Assembly (NCBI RefSeq): GCF_019279795.1
Contig: NC_056730.1
Location: 606,733,383-606,797,382, forward strand
Origin: Protopterus annectens
Lineage: Eukaryota; Chordata; Ceratodontiformes; Protopteridae
DNA length: 64,000 nt
Direction: 5' to 3'
Part shown: positions 23,626-36,140 of the stretch, one piece after another
Position numbering within the stretch: position 1 is the stretch's first letter
How the letters are laid out: the number at the start of each line of letters is the position of its first letter
Position numbers and translations under genes: made by a program
The notes under the pieces: model-generated
The model's input: only the letters and a program-made list of their open reading frames with translations
Told to the model about the DNA's origin: nothing
The model's database searches: none

Positions 23626-24693
23626 TTTCTGTTACTATCAATCATTCAGTTTAAACAATATGTATTTTTCTGTATGATTCCTCCTCAGAACAGAACCCAC
23701 ACCATATTCTTTCCAAGTGGCATAACAGATTAAAAGGATGCTAATTTACATTGATTGGCCTGACCTATGGAAAGGATTTTATCTCCTACTTCTATGTTTA
23801 TCACCATACTTGTCACTTTCCCCTCCAGTTACCATAAACACTGCTTATAACTGTCAGTGTGCATATTATTTTCTTCTTTACTTTTGAAATGAAGGCAGAG
23901 ATATGGATTTGATTTAAATCTTTTAATGTAAATATCATTTGTTGACCAGGTTAATCCCACTAGTCTAGTGGTGTCTGTTCATGTGAGACTCTTGGTGGTA
24001 TTTATCCTATAAGAGAAATATGGTCAGGTCTTTGAGGACCCCCCCCCCTCTTTTCAATAGCTCAGATGGATCTAAAAGATCTCACAGCACCTACCTTTAA
24101 CACAGACAAATGGGGTTATGGCTTAGAATTTCATCCAAAGGATGACACACTCAGAAGTACAACATCTCCCCCAATTAAAGTGTACTGCAGTAACAGCAGT
24201 CCAACCACATGATGTGGAAGTAAAACCCACAGCATTCTGCATCAGAGACCAGTATGCTACATGTTGTGCTACTAACACTGCTTTCATGTTTTATAGCACA
24301 AATACTGACAACCATTTGCTGAACAAAACAGTTGCACATTGAAAGGAGACTTAGCATGAGCAACAGTAAACTTCTCTTCCTTTGAAAGTGCACTGAAACT
24401 ATCATTTTTTGAAAATGTACTGAAACTCACATTAATTGAAAATGCACTCCTGTAGTTTTGAGGATTTTTTCCATTAAGCCGTAAAATAAAATGCATGAAC
24501 CAATAAAAGAAAAAAATATATCTATTTCAGAACATTTCAATCGAGTCTGATGACTGAGTTGAGCAGTCAGGTAGTTGGTGTAGAAGATTAAGGATCTTAT
24601 CTGTAACCTGCTACTCCTAACTAGGGCATTTCACATACACACAGACTCATACCCTCCTACCATGAGTACCTGCTGAAGGAACGCCCAGTCTAA
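23626..24693. other. Unassigned sequence
   Basis: No recognisable coding or repeat family. There is a C-run near 24039. The stretch GATTGTAATAAAGCAC just before PLE-2 contains AATAAA, and its continuation after PLE-2 (26605 onward) shows the pre-insertion locus, but I cannot assign it. Confidence 0.4.
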
Positions 24694-25309
24694 GGATTGT
24701 AATAAAGCACCACAAAAATAATAAATCCACGAACTTGCAAGCTAATAATGCAAACTTTTTATTCCATAAAGCACTTTTCGTCTGGCTGGACAGTTAGACT
24801 TCTTCAGATACAGTTAAATATTCAAAACACAGTATATAATATGAACATCAGTCAGCTGATCCGCCCTACTAGTCATCACCAACCAATGCATATACATGTC
24901 CCTCACAGCCTAAACCAAAATGCCTTAAACACACATACCATGAATTATATCTACTTCTAGTTAAGTTAATTAAAACCTACTAACATATTTATTAATTTAA
25001 GTCATAATTTATATATATATCTATAAATCTTCTAAAAACATTCCAAAAACTTATAAAATACTTAATATACTATACAAAAAGTATAAAAGCCAGAAACCAT
25101 ACATATAAATGAGTTTCTGACTTTAATTATGTACATACTCAAAAACCATATAATTTAAACAAACTAAAGCAGTTAAACTAATGATGCAAAAATCATACAT
25201 CGCTCCTACTGAGACAACTCTACTTAGTAAAATAATATAATATGCATAACACATAAAATTCATAAAATGTTTGTTATGTAAAATAATATAATATAGTATA
25301 CATTTCAGA

Positions 25310-25570
25310 GATTATGAACACTTGTATAGCATTAGAAACAACAAATTAGACAATGCCTTAGCTGGAAACACTCACTCTTTTCCTAATCATGGTTTTATGT
25401 TTAGAGCTATAGAATGTGTAACCTTGGATGCTAGAGGTGACCCAGTACTATTGTTATTTGAAAAAATGGAATTGCTTTGGCAACTACGTACGTTTGCATG
25501 TCTCTGTCCAGGTCGTAATGAGATGTATTCTATCAAATGTATTTTAAAACTTAAAAGTCTTTTAAGATAA
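25310..25570 (+). pseudogene. PLE-2 endonuclease C-terminus fragment
   Basis: Reads YEHLYSIRNNKLDNALAGN then THSF, and ends MYSIKCILKLKSLLR with TAA. It aligns with the PLE-1 C-terminus (YEHQYAISRGKLEKALAK ... SISCILKLKSLAR). Only the last part of the GIY-YIG domain is present because the copy is 5'-truncated at the YEH motif, where the inverted arm begins. Confidence 0.82.
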
Positions 25571-25592
25571 TTATAGCTATATATTTTTAAGT

Positions 25593-25941
25593 GCGGCCAT
25601 GGTGGTGCAGCAGTTAGCGTTGCCGCCTCACAGCAAGGGGTTCTCAAGTTCGATCCTCGGCTGGGGTGCCTTCTGTGCGGAGTCTGCATGTCCTCCCTGT
25701 GGTCGCGTGGGTTTCCTCTGGGTGCTTCAGTTTCCTTCCACATCCCAAAGACAATGCTGTAGGTGATTGGACACTCTAAATTGGCCCTAGGTGTGAGTGC
25801 GTGCGTGTGTGTGTGCCTTCTTTGGAAGGTTGGAAGGTTGGGTGCCGGGCTGGCAACTTGACACCATAAAACTCCACTGCCAATCATGAGTGGACAGGTG
25901 ATCCGCTGTGGCGACCCCTAACTGGGGAAAAAGAAGAAGAA
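25593..25941 (+). mobile_element. tRNA-derived SINE, copy 2, inside PLE-2
   Basis: Same family as 21298-21643: GCGGCCATGGTGGTGCAGCA start, GTTCGATCC B box, GTGGTCGCGTGGGTTTCCTC body and GCGACCCCTAAC...(AAG)n tail. The target duplication ATAGCTATATAT (25573-25584 and 25943-25954) is short and its flanks are imperfect. Being inside PLE-2, it is the later insertion. Confidence 0.88.
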
Positions 25942-26734
25942 GATAGCTATATATAAGTAGTTTTTTTAAAAACCTTTCAGGGCAGAAATGTATATTATTT
26001 TACATAGCAAACATTTTATGAATTTTATATGTTATATGTTGTCCCAGTAGGAGCAATGTATGATTTTTGCATCATTAGTTTAACTGTTTTGGTTTGTTTA
26101 ATTATGTACATACTCAAAAACGATATAATTTAAAGTCAGAAACTCGTTTATAGGTATGGTTTCTGACTTTTTATACTTTTTGTATAGTATATTAAGTATT
26201 TTTTAAGTTTTTAGTATGTTTTTAGAACATTTATAGATATATAAATTATGACTTAACTTAATAAATATCTTAGTAGGTTTTAATTAACTTAACTAGAAGT
26301 AGATGTAATTCATGGTATGTATGTTTAAGACATTTTGGTTTAGGCTGTGAGGGTATGTATATGCACTGGTTGGTGTTGACCAGCTGTTCTAACTAGAAGG
26401 GCAGATCAACTGACTGATGTTCATGTTATATACTGTGTTTTGAATATGTAATTGTATTTGAAGAAGTCTAGCTATCCAGCCAGACGAAAAGCGCTTTATG
26501 GAATAAAAAGTTTGCATTATTAGCTTGCAAGTTCATGGATTTATTCTTTTTGTGGAGCATTAGTCGATTTGTTGCTGTTTTTTTCCTGGATTGTAATAAA
26601 GCACACTGGTTCTTCTCTGGTTTATGGTAGCAGAAGTTCTGTATGATCCAAAAGTATCAAAGCATCGGTTTCAATACATGTTAGAAAGTGTTAAAAGGAA
26701 GAAATCAAATCTCCCCATTGCTGTGTGTGTCATG

Positions 26735-27999
26735 CTGATCTTCCATTAAATGACTGTATAATTTTATAATTTATATATTTCTTTTCTTATTACTTTCTTA
26801 ACCATCTTATAAGAATTGCAGAGTTTAACACTTGTGTTATTGACCCCATGTAGACCTTTATAATTAGATCAGCCTTTCAGGAAGGAATGCATCCATATTT
26901 GTAAGTTAGACAGTTTTTTTTAATAAGGTTTACATTTCCAAACATGTTAATTAAAACTTCCTTTAGGCTGCAGTCTAATACTATTTCTCACTTTATCTAT
27001 TTTTTAATCTGTATTGATTAATATACTTTGAAATCTTAGTAACAATATCTATTTGCCATCATTAAAATTTGCAACACAACCTCATGTTCAGAAGTCATCT
27101 CCTTGTATGTGTGCTTATTTGTCTGTAACACAGTTTCTCTTACTATTTTATTTAAAGGTTTCATGCGGTTTTGATCTGGTAACATTTTTATGTACACATT
27201 TGTACTGAACTGGCGGTCTGTATCTAAACCCCCTTAATAGTTAATAATTATTCTGAAAAGTTTTGCCATATCTGTGGTTTCTCGGCTATAAAGCAAACTT
27301 TATTACATATAGCTTGCTATATATACTAAGACAGTGGGCAAACTGTACGTCACCACCCTGAATGAAGGACGTTCTCCAGCAGGGTATTAATGTACAAAAT
27401 AATGCCTGCTGAAAAATGAGTCCCCCACTTCACGGCAGCATATCAGGCTGAAAAAAACTAACAGCAACATTATTTTATGCTCACTAAACAGCGCTTCTGC
27501 TGTTTAGCAAGTGTAAAATATATTTAAAAAAAAAAAAAAAAAAAGAAAACTAAAAAAATCAAAAGTATGTGTTTTTTGCCTGTGTGTGTGTGTATGCGTG
27601 CAGTGAAACCGAGATCGAGCGAGCCATTATTTTACATTCGCTAAGCAGTGCTTTTGCTGTTTAGCAAGTGTAAAAACTAAGTATAATGAAAGAAAGTGTG
27701 TGGGTGTGTGTTTATGTTTCTGTGTATGTATCTTTCTATTCGTGTGTTTTTCTGTTTGTGTATGTGAGTGCATGCTTGCGTGCATGAAAGTGAGATATGT
27801 GTGAGAGAAAGTGAAGAGTTAGAGCGTTCAAGCAACAGCAGCATTGAGGTTTACATACCTCTCACTTCTTAGATCAAGTTAACTGTATAAAACCTAAAAT
27901 AAAGGGGAATAAAGGCTCAAAACAGGGACATATTCCCCTTAAAAAAATCACAAAGTTCCTTCAGTATTAGGACTTTTGTTAGCATGCATCTTTCTGAAG

Positions 28000-28049
<50 letters not shown>

Positions 28050-29030
28050 AGAGAGGGGCAGAGACGGTGAGGTGATGGTCTACTGGCAGCAGCAGATAAG
28101 AGGTTTGCCTACCTGTCGATCTTTAGCTCAAGAAATCTGTATAAAGCCTGAAATAAAGGGGAAACAAAGGCTCAGAAAATAGGAATAGAGTTTAAATGTT
28201 GTACTTATAAAAATTACAAAGAAAGTTAAATAACAGGATTTGTGAACACATGAATTTTCTGAAGAAATTAAAGTTTGAAAGTCAAATGTGTGTCATTACT
28301 TAGTGACTTCATCCCCCAATAACTGGCAAGAAACTACATATTTTAGCGATGAAGCAAATATATAGATACTTTTTAAAAATTATATATTTTGGATGTAAAA
28401 TGCTTCCTTACAGATACTACAGCAACTTTGAAACATTAGACGGAGTAATTATTTTACGTCAAAAATATATAATCAAATAATGTAGCAATAAAACTGTATA
28501 AATAAATAAGTAAAACACAACAATTTTACAAGCCCATTCTCTAAGTGCAGTAATGCCCTCCAGGGTCTGTGTTAATGTGTAATTAACACCCTTTCAGAAC
28601 ACCCCTGGACAGGCTTTAATTACACATTAACGCACACCCAGTCAGGCATTATTGCTTGCTTCAGTGTCTAGAGTTTTACTACCTATGTTTTGCCCCATCT
28701 ATTGTGAAAAAAATGCTTCTCAAGAAGATTAACAACACACCTCTATCTTTTTTGTTAAATATCAATAAGAAACTTGTTTGAGGGAAAAATCCATCCATAT
28801 TACTGGCTATATCTGTTTAAGTACACAGCTTGTCACATCCTTGCATCCATGTTTTCTAATTTATTGAGTTTGTTAATTGTTGTAGTCACTAATATAATTT
28901 GTAGATATCAAAAGTTTCCATTCTGTATTTTGTTTGCTATTTTAATGAAGAAACAAACACATTTAAGTAGAATATATGCAGTATCTGAATTCAAAGCAAT
29001 GTAAGACAGTTATATTATTTTTTTTAATTG
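26735..29030 (+). repeat. Unclassified duplicated unit A
   Basis: 26735-27315 and 28662-29030 match unit B (29175-29655 and 32061-32545) in order, for example ATTGACCCCATGTAGACCTT, ATCTGTGG..TCTC, GCAAACTTT.TTACATATAGC and TGTTTTGCCCCATCTA. Divergence is considerable. No coding signal was found. It could be an old tandem duplication or two copies of an undescribed interspersed repeat. Unit A is interrupted by 27316-28661. Confidence 0.75.
27316..28661. mobile_element. Unknown insertion in unit A
   Basis: This 1.35-kb stretch is absent from unit B at the same point. It has GCTAAACAGC/GCTGTTTAGC-type hairpins near 27490 and 27650, a repeated block (AATAAAGGGGAA.AAAGGCTCA near 27897 and 28150), a (GT)n run at 28003-28046, and an inverted pair GTTAATGTGTAATTAA/TTAATTACACATTAA near 28570 and 28615. 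AATAATGCCTG near its left end is echoed inverted near its right end. No ORF of note. Possibly a non-autonomous DNA transposon. Confidence 0.45.
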
Positions 29031-29655
29031 TTTAATTAAAATTAAATGTTGTGGCAACCCCCCAGCCGGTGGGCTCAGGACAGCTGCCTAGGTTAACTAA
29101 TGCTGAATCTAGCTCTGATCATCTCCCTGGTCCTTTTGCACTGCTATTCAGGGAATCTTGTTCTTTTATTTCTGTGTTGATCTCCCATAAATGACTGTAT
29201 AATTATGTAACTGATATACTTCCTTTCTTTTTTAACCACTTTATAAAGCACTTCACAGTTTACACATGTATTATTGACCCCATGTAGACCTTTGTAGTTA
29301 AATCAGTCTTTAAGGAAGGATTGCATCCAGTTGTGTAAGTTAGTTTTTTTTTAAATAAGGTTTCACATTTCCAAACATATTTATTAAAATTTCCTTTAGG
29401 CTACAGTCTGTTACTATTTCTCATATGATTCTTTTAATTCACATTGACTAATACACTTTGAACTGTTGGTAAGAGTATTTATACATCATCATTTAAATTT
29501 GTAACACAGCCTCATGCTCAGAAATCGTATATCCTTGTATGTGTGCTTATTGCTTGTAACACAGTTTCTCTTGCCATTTTAATTAAAAGTTTAATGCGTT
29601 TTTGAACTAGTAACATTTGTTTGTATACATTTAAACTGAACTGGCAGTCTGTATT

Positions 29656-32060
29656 TCAACTACCCTGCCATTAATTGGGAAAACTACTCTGGTACCAACT
29701 CCTTTCCCAATGGTTCTCGAAATTCATAAATTCCAATGCCCTGGATCAACTAATCCATTGTCCCACCAGGGCTCCAGTATCCTAGACCTGGTCATTACTG
29801 ACATGGGAGATAGATGCTCCACACCAGTAGTCACCCTCTAATTGGTCAAATCCCTTGACATCCACCCCCCCCCCCCCAGTAAGGAAACCTCCTTAAAAAA
29901 AACTTCTCCAAAGCCAACTTCATGCTACTGAAGTCAGAAGTGACAAACTTCACAACACCCACGCAGACGGGATCTGGAAGTTCGACTGCAGAATCCTACA
30001 CTAAGGCAGTGTACGAGCACATCCCCTTGTGCATGAATCGTGCCATCCCAAATAGAACCAAGATGCTGTTCTCCAAAAAAAGGAAGCCAATCTGGTGGTC
30101 CCCTGCTATAAACAAACTATACAACAGACAGAAGAAACTGTTGCAGAAAAGAGGAAAATCCCAGAATGAAAAAAACTCCCTTACCAGCCTCAGTAAAAAG
30201 CTGAGATCCCTCATAAAATCCTCAAAAGCTAGTTACGAAAATAAAATTGCAAAAGATTCCAAAGAGAACCACAAGGCATTCTATAGTTATGTCAAGAATC
30301 TAAATGGCTATGCTCAGATCTGCTCTGAGCTACAACAGAATGGCGTTAATTATACTGATCCCAAGGATATTGCCAGTATCCTGGCAGATTTAGTGCCAAC
30401 TTCACCCCCTAAAAGGCACATCTCAATACCAAAAGATTGCCAAATTCCGATAGTCATGGCCACAGAGGTAGAAAAATCACTGGGACCAGATGACATCCCA
30501 GGCTGTGTACTACATGAACTACAAAATGAACTGGCACCTCACCTAAGTGTCATGTTTAATCATAGCCTCACCTCAGGCTTCGTGCCCACTAAGTGGTGCA
30601 CAGCTACAGTTATCCCGCTCCACAAGGGAGGATCCGCCTTGGATCCCGGGAACTACCGTCCCATTGGTCTGACAAGCCTGATCTGCAAGGGCATGGAACT
30701 TATAAACAAAGACAATGGCAACCTTCAAACACTGGACCCTACCCAGTTTGGGTTTGTGAAGGGCCGATCTTGTCTCCTGAATCTGATTGACTTCTTCAAA
30801 TCAGTCTCCAGAGCTGTGGACGAGGGTAAGGCGGTCCACACAGCCTATCTGGACCTCGCCAAGGCCTTCGACACCATTCCCCACTCTGGAATCATAGATA
30901 AAATTTCTAAGCTGGGCATAAATCCCTACATCACTCGATGGGCTGCCAACTGGCTTACTGACAGAACCCAGACTGTAAAAGTAGCCGACTCCAAATCCAG
31001 CTCCAGAGAAGTGACACGTGGAGTACCTCAGGGTTCAGTCCTGGGACCACTCTTGTTTGGCATCTACTTCTCTGAAGTACAGGCCAACACTAAGGGACTT
31101 GGGCTAACAAAGTTTGCAGATGACTGCAAACTGGGATCCATTCTTGAATACCCAAATGATGTGGATATTCTACAAAAGGGCCTTACAGAAACAGATGCCT
31201 GGTGCCAGAGCCATGGGCTCAAGCTTAATGCCAAGAAATGTATAGTTATCCCCTTTGGAAAAAAACATGTATCCATGAATTACCACATAGGTGGCAGGAC
31301 ACTAAACATCGAAAGTGTGATGAGAGACTTAGGGACACAGGTGGACAGTGGTCTCAATTTCGATAACCACATCGCCACAACAGTCAGGAAATCCTTCTAT
31401 GTGGCACACCTCATCACTAAGGGCTTTTCATCCAGAAAAAAGGAGGTCATTGTCCCACTGTACTCATCCCTCATTAGACCCATTATACAGTATAATGTCC
31501 CATTTGGTATGTACCTCACAAGACATCTGCAACAGCTGGAAAGGCCACAGAAATACCTCACTAAAAGAATCACAGGCCTAAAGCAGATGCCATATGCTGA
31601 CCATTTAAAAAAAACTCCAGCTATACTCTGTGGCATATCGTCTACTCAGAGGAGATCTCTGCTTAACATACAAGGCCATGTCAAACCCTGAGCTGTTGGA
31701 CATGCTCCACTTAAAGAAATCCCAATCCCTCAGAGCCACACACTCCAGGGATCTAAACCTTGTCATCACAATGAACAAAACATGCTGGAGGGATAGGTTC
31801 CTGACCCAGAGACTCCCCATACTCTGGAATAGACTGCCCATACGTGTCAAGCAGAGCGCCTCATTGGCCCTCTTCAAAAGGAACCTTGATGACTGGATGG
31901 GAGGGAGATAGGAAATTCACCCCGGGGATCATGTCAGTCACCCTGCTAGACAGGGGTCCAGAGAAGTAAATATTGTGAGAAGAAATATCCAGGGAATTGT
32001 TATGGCTAGTCTTGCATAGGCCCTAGGGCCGATAGCCTAGTACCAACCTATGAACCTATA
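29656..32060 (+). mobile_element. CR1-like LINE, 5'-truncated, in unit B
   Basis: Begins inside the endonuclease domain (TACCCTGCCATTAATTGGGA reads YPAINWE) and runs through the RT to the 3' UTR, ending in ATGAACCT-type 8-base tail repeats typical of CR1. Same subfamily as 56341-60480. No clear target duplication. Confidence 0.9.
29922..31911 (+). pseudogene. CR1 ORF2: linker, RT and C-terminal domain
   Basis: The frame is open from before 29922 to 31691. Residues 1-170 are the post-endonuclease linker (KPIWWSPAINKLYNRQKKLL). The RT holds NYRPIGLTSLICKGMELINK with a small in-frame loss compared with relatives, FGFVKGRSCLLNL, AYLDLAKAFDTIPHSGI (motif A), TRGVPQGSVLGPLLFGIYF (motif B) and TKFADDCKLGS (motif C; FADD at 31113-31124). 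A frameshift in the A-run near 31605 moves the C-terminus (RLLRGDLCLTYKAMSNPELL ... LPILWNRLPIRVKQ) into another frame up to 31911. The endonuclease is only partly present. Confidence 0.88.
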
Positions 32061-32963
32061 TATAAACCCCTTAATAGTTGATAATTATTAAGACATGTTT
32101 TGCCAGATCTGTGGATTCTCATCTATAAAGCAAACTTTGTTACATATAGCTTACTATATATTCAGCTTCAGCAGTTTTAATACATATGTTTTGCCCCATC
32201 TAATGTGAAAGAAATTGCTTCTCAAAAAGATTAACAACATACCTGTATTTTTTGTTAAATATCAAACAGAAACTTGTTTGAGAGGAAAATCCATCCACAT
32301 TACTAGCTATTTCTGTTTTGTACTCAATCAGCTTGTCATATCCTTGCATCCATGCTTTTCTGATTTATTGAGTCTATTAGTTGTTGTGGTCATTAATGCA
32401 ATTCATAAATATCAAAAGTTTCCACCTTGTATTTTGTTTGCTATTTTATTGAAGAAGCAAACACATTTGTTTAGAACATATGCAGTATCTGAATTTAAAG
32501 CAGTGAAAGGCAGTTTAATATTTTTAATGTAGCAGTAAGATATTCATATTACCTTAATTTAGAGCAATATGTCTAAACTTTTGTAATCTTTGAAGTGCGA
32601 TGGCATTCTCTTTATTAAATGATGTAATGTATAAAATTGTAAGTCAAATAAAGAACAACGCTGACAGAGCAGGAGAGTTGTATTTGCTTTCTGATGTCAA
32701 CATAAACAACAGGAGTTCAGTCTCAAAATACTAGTTTAATTTCTCAGCAGTACACTTGTACATTTTGCAAACAGCCAAGTCACTCAGGTGTTTAGTTAAT
32801 TAGAGAAATAGTTTTCCAGCCCAGACTTTGCCTATCAGCCTCTGTGTATATAGGTTCATAGGTTCATACTAGGCTATCTGCCCTGGGGCATTTATAAGCC
32901 TAGCCCGATTGTGTTTGGCTTACGCCACCCCTTGATTTGAGTTTACTGTGTCCTTTTTAAAGT

Positions 32964-34510
32964 TTAGTTTACTGTGCCTCTGTCTACTAGTGACACGGAA
33001 GTAATCCCCGGGACAAACCTACGATCCCCCATCCACTCATCAAGATTCTTCTTGAAGAGAGTCAGTGAGGTGCTCTGCCTAACATAAATTGGAATTCTAT
33101 TCCAGAGCGAAGGGAGCCTGTGGGTTATGAATCTGTCCCTCAAGCATGTTCTATTTATTTCTGTGCTGAGGTTCAGGTCCCTCGAGCGCGTGGCTCTAAG
33201 GGATTTAGATTTACTGAGGTGGAGCATGTCCATTAATTCTGGGTTGGACATAGCTTTATATGTCAGGCATAGATCGCCTCGAAGTAGGCGGTATGCAACT
33301 GAGTAGAGCTGGAGTTTTTTTAACCGAGCAGCATATGGCATCTGTTTGTGTCCCTTGATCCTCCTGGTGAGGTACTTTTGTGGTCTTTCTAATTGCTGCA
33401 GGTGTCGGGTAAGGTACATCCCAAGGGGGGCATTGTATTCTATGATGGGCCTTGTATTCTATGATGGGCCTGATGAGGGATGAATAAAGGGGCACGATTA
33501 CCTCTCTTGATCTAGATGTGAACCCTTTCATGATGAGGTGGGCTATGTAGAAGGTCTTTCTAACCACTTTGGCAATGTGGTTGTCAAAGGAGAGTTTGCT
33601 ATTAACTTGGGTCCCCAGATCCCTAATTACTTTCTCTGTACTTAATGGGTTACCACCTATGTGGTAATTTGTGGGCACATTGTTTTTGCCAAAGGGTATG
33701 ACTATACACTTTTTGGCATTTAGCTTTAGACCATGGCTCTGGCACCAGTTATCTGTCTCTGCGAGACCTTTTTGAGGGATGTTTGTGTCAGCTGGAGAGT
33801 CGATTATGGCGCCCAGTTTGCAGTCATCTGCGAACTTGGTGAGCCATAGTCCTCCCACGTTGGTCTGTACCTCAGAAAAGTAAATACCGAACAAGAGAGG
33901 TCCCAGGACAGAACCTTGTGGGACGCCACTTGTGACCGGTTTTGAGTCTGACATGGCTCCAGCAACTCTGACTCTGTGGGTTCTGTCTTGCGACCCATCT
34001 TGTGACATAGGGGTTTATATTTAGGCTGGATAGCTTATCTATGATGCCTGAATGGGGTATTGTGTCAAATGCCTTTGAGAGGTCCAGATAGGCTGTATGG
34101 ACTACCTTCCCTTCATCTATGGCCTTGGTGACTGTTTCGAAGAAGTCAACCAGGTTCAAAAGGCAGGATCTGCCCTTGACTAAGTTAAATTGGGTAGGAT
34201 CTAGTGTCTGTAGGTCCCCAATGTCTTTGTTTATGAGTTCCATGATGATCCTCTCCATAGCCTTGCAGACTAGGCTAGTCAGGCTTATGGGGCGATAGTT
34301 TCCAGGGTCCGCAGAGGCGCCACCTTTGTGGAGTGGGACCACTGTTGCTGTACGCCATTCTTTGAGCACATATCCTGTAGTGAGGCTGAGATTGTACAGC
34401 AGTTTTACTTGAGCAATTAGTTCTTCTTGGAGTTCATGTAGGACGCAATCTGGGACGCCATCTGGTTCCATGGAAGCAGTGTTTTTTGCTTTGGAGAGGG
34501 CGGCCTTCAC
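32964..34510 (-). pseudogene. CR1 ORF2: RT and C-terminal domain (outer copy)
   Basis: Minus-strand reading: PDGVPDCVLHELQEEL, NYRPISLTSLVCKAMERIIM, KGRSCLLNLVDFFETVTKAI, AYLDLSKAFDTIPHSGIIDK (motif A), VTSGVPQGSVLGPLLFGIYF (motif B) and FADDCKLGA (motif C, FADD at 33823-33834). The C-terminal domain is PSLWNRIPIYVRQSTSLTLF at 32964-33419. Frameshifts near 33990 and 33300 break it. A short direct duplication lies near 33440 (TTGTATTCTATGATGGGCCT twice). Confidence 0.87.
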
Positions 34511-34982
34511 CTGAGCATCAGCGATGTTTGGGAGGCTGCATTCTGCTGGGATAGATACTTGCTCTTTTGGGGGGAGGGGGTGGAGAAGTTTGCACTGAAC
34601 CTGTCTGCCAGGATATTGGCGATGTCTGTGGGTTCAGTGTATTTTTTGTCCCTAAGAATCAACTCGGAACAAGTCTGGGAGTTGCATCCCAGGTTCCTAA
34701 CATAACTGAAAAAAAGCCTTATAGGTTCATAGGTTCATACTAGGCTATCTGCCCTAGGGCATTTATAAGCCTAGCCAGAGTGTGTTTAGCTTTCGCCACC
34801 CATTTTAAAATAATTTTGCTATGCCCTTTTTTGAGGTTAGTATACTGTGCCTCTGTCTAACAGTGACACAGAAGTGATACCCGGGGTAAACCTACGATCT
34901 CTCATCCACGTGGTTGTCAAATGAGAGATTGCTATCAACTTGGGTCCCCAGGTCCCTAATTACTTCTTCTGTACTTAATGGA

Positions 34983-36140
34983 TTACCACCTATGTGGTAA
35001 TTTGTGGGCACTTTGTTTTTGCCAAAGGGGATGACTATACACTTTTTGGCGTTTAGCTTGAGGCCATGGCTCTGGCACCAGTTGTCTGTATCTGAGGCCC
35101 TTTTGGAGGATGCTTGTGTCGGCTGGAGTGTCGATTATGGCACCCAGTTTGCAGTCATCTGCAAACTTGGTCAGCCACAGTCCTTCTGTGTTGGCCTGTA
35201 CCTCCGAGAAATATATACCGAACAAGAGAGGTCCCAGGACTGAGCCTTGTGGGATGCTACTTGTAACTGGTTTGGAGTCTGACATGGCTCCAGCAATTCT
35301 AACCATGTGGGTTCTGTCCTTGAGCCAGTTTGCAACCCATCTAGTGACATAGGGGTTTATATTTAAGCTGGTGAGCTTATCTATGATGCCCGAGTGGGGT
35401 ATTGTATCGAAGGCTTTTGCGAGGTCCAAGTAGGCTGTGTGGACCACCTTCCCCTCGTCAACGGCCTTAGTGACTGTTTCAAAGAAATCAGCCAGGTTTA
35501 AGAGGCAGGATCTGCCCTTAACAAAGCCAAACCGGGTAGGATCCAGTGTCTGTAGGTCCCCAACATCTTTATTTATGAGGTCCATGATGATCCTTTCCAT
35601 AGGTTTGCAGACCAAGCTAGTCAGGCTTATGGGGCGATAGTTTCCAGTATCCGTTGAGGCACCACCTTTTGGAGAGGGACCACTGTTGCTGTACGCCACT
35701 CTATGGGTACATATCCTGTGGTAAGGCTGAGATTGAACAGTAGTTTTATTTTTGGGTTTAGCTCTTCTTGGAGTTCATGTAGGACGCAGCCCGGGACACT
35801 GTCTGGTCCCATTGATGCTGTTTTTTTTGCTTTGGAGAGGGCAGCTCTTACCTGAGCATCTGAGATGTCAGGGGAGGCAGCACTCTGCTGGGATAGATAT
35901 TTGCCCTTTTGGTGGGGAGGGGGGGGGGGGTTTGCGCTGAACCTGTCAGCTAGGATGTTAGCAATGTCTGTGGGTTTGATGTATTTTTTGTCATTTTGGA
36001 CTAATTCTGAGCATATCTGGGAATTCCCACCCAGGTTCCTAACATAACTTAAGAAAGCCTTGTGATTATCCTTGGTGTCCTGTGCAATTTTTCTCTCAAA
36101 GCTGGCCTTAGACGATTTTGAGTGCCCGTAGTTTTTTGCT
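34983..36140 (-). pseudogene. CR1 ORF2: RT part (inner copy)
   Basis: Contains PDSVPGCVLHELQEELNPK in one frame, then NYRPISLTSLVCKPMERIIM, TRFGFVKGRSCLLNLADFFE, AYLDLAKAFDTIPHSGI, SIPQGSVLGPLLFGIYF and FADDCKLGA (FADD at 35154-35165). The region after motif C and most of the C-terminal domain are lost in the deletion, so it cannot encode a complete enzyme. Confidence 0.85.

Larger units (their letters stand above)
24711..26587 (+). mobile_element. PLE-2, short palindromic Penelope-like insertion
   Basis: Flanked by a perfect 17-bp duplication, GGATTGTAATAAAGCAC (24694-24710 and 26588-26604). The left arm 24711 to about 25306 is the inverted 3' UTR. A truncated coding piece follows (25310-25570), then a SINE, then the forward 3' UTR (about 25950-26587). 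It shares GCACTTTTCGTCTG (24773) and the CCAGACGAAAAGCGCTTTAT counterpart (about 26480) with PLE-1. The right end extends about 32 bases beyond the inverted arm, as in PLE-1. Confidence 0.87.
29175..32545 (+). repeat. Unclassified duplicated unit B
   Basis: Second copy of the unit described at 26735, interrupted by a CR1 at 29656-32060. The unit resumes with TAAACCCCTTAATAGTTGAT, matching TAAACCCCCTTAATAGTTAA of unit A. 29031-29174 between the units holds nothing recognised. Confidence 0.75.

Noticed and set aside
24541..26700. Solo LTR suggested by AATAAAGCAC next to PLE-2
   Set aside because: The motif is part of the duplicated PLE target; no TG...CA ends, paired LTR or primer binding site could be seen.
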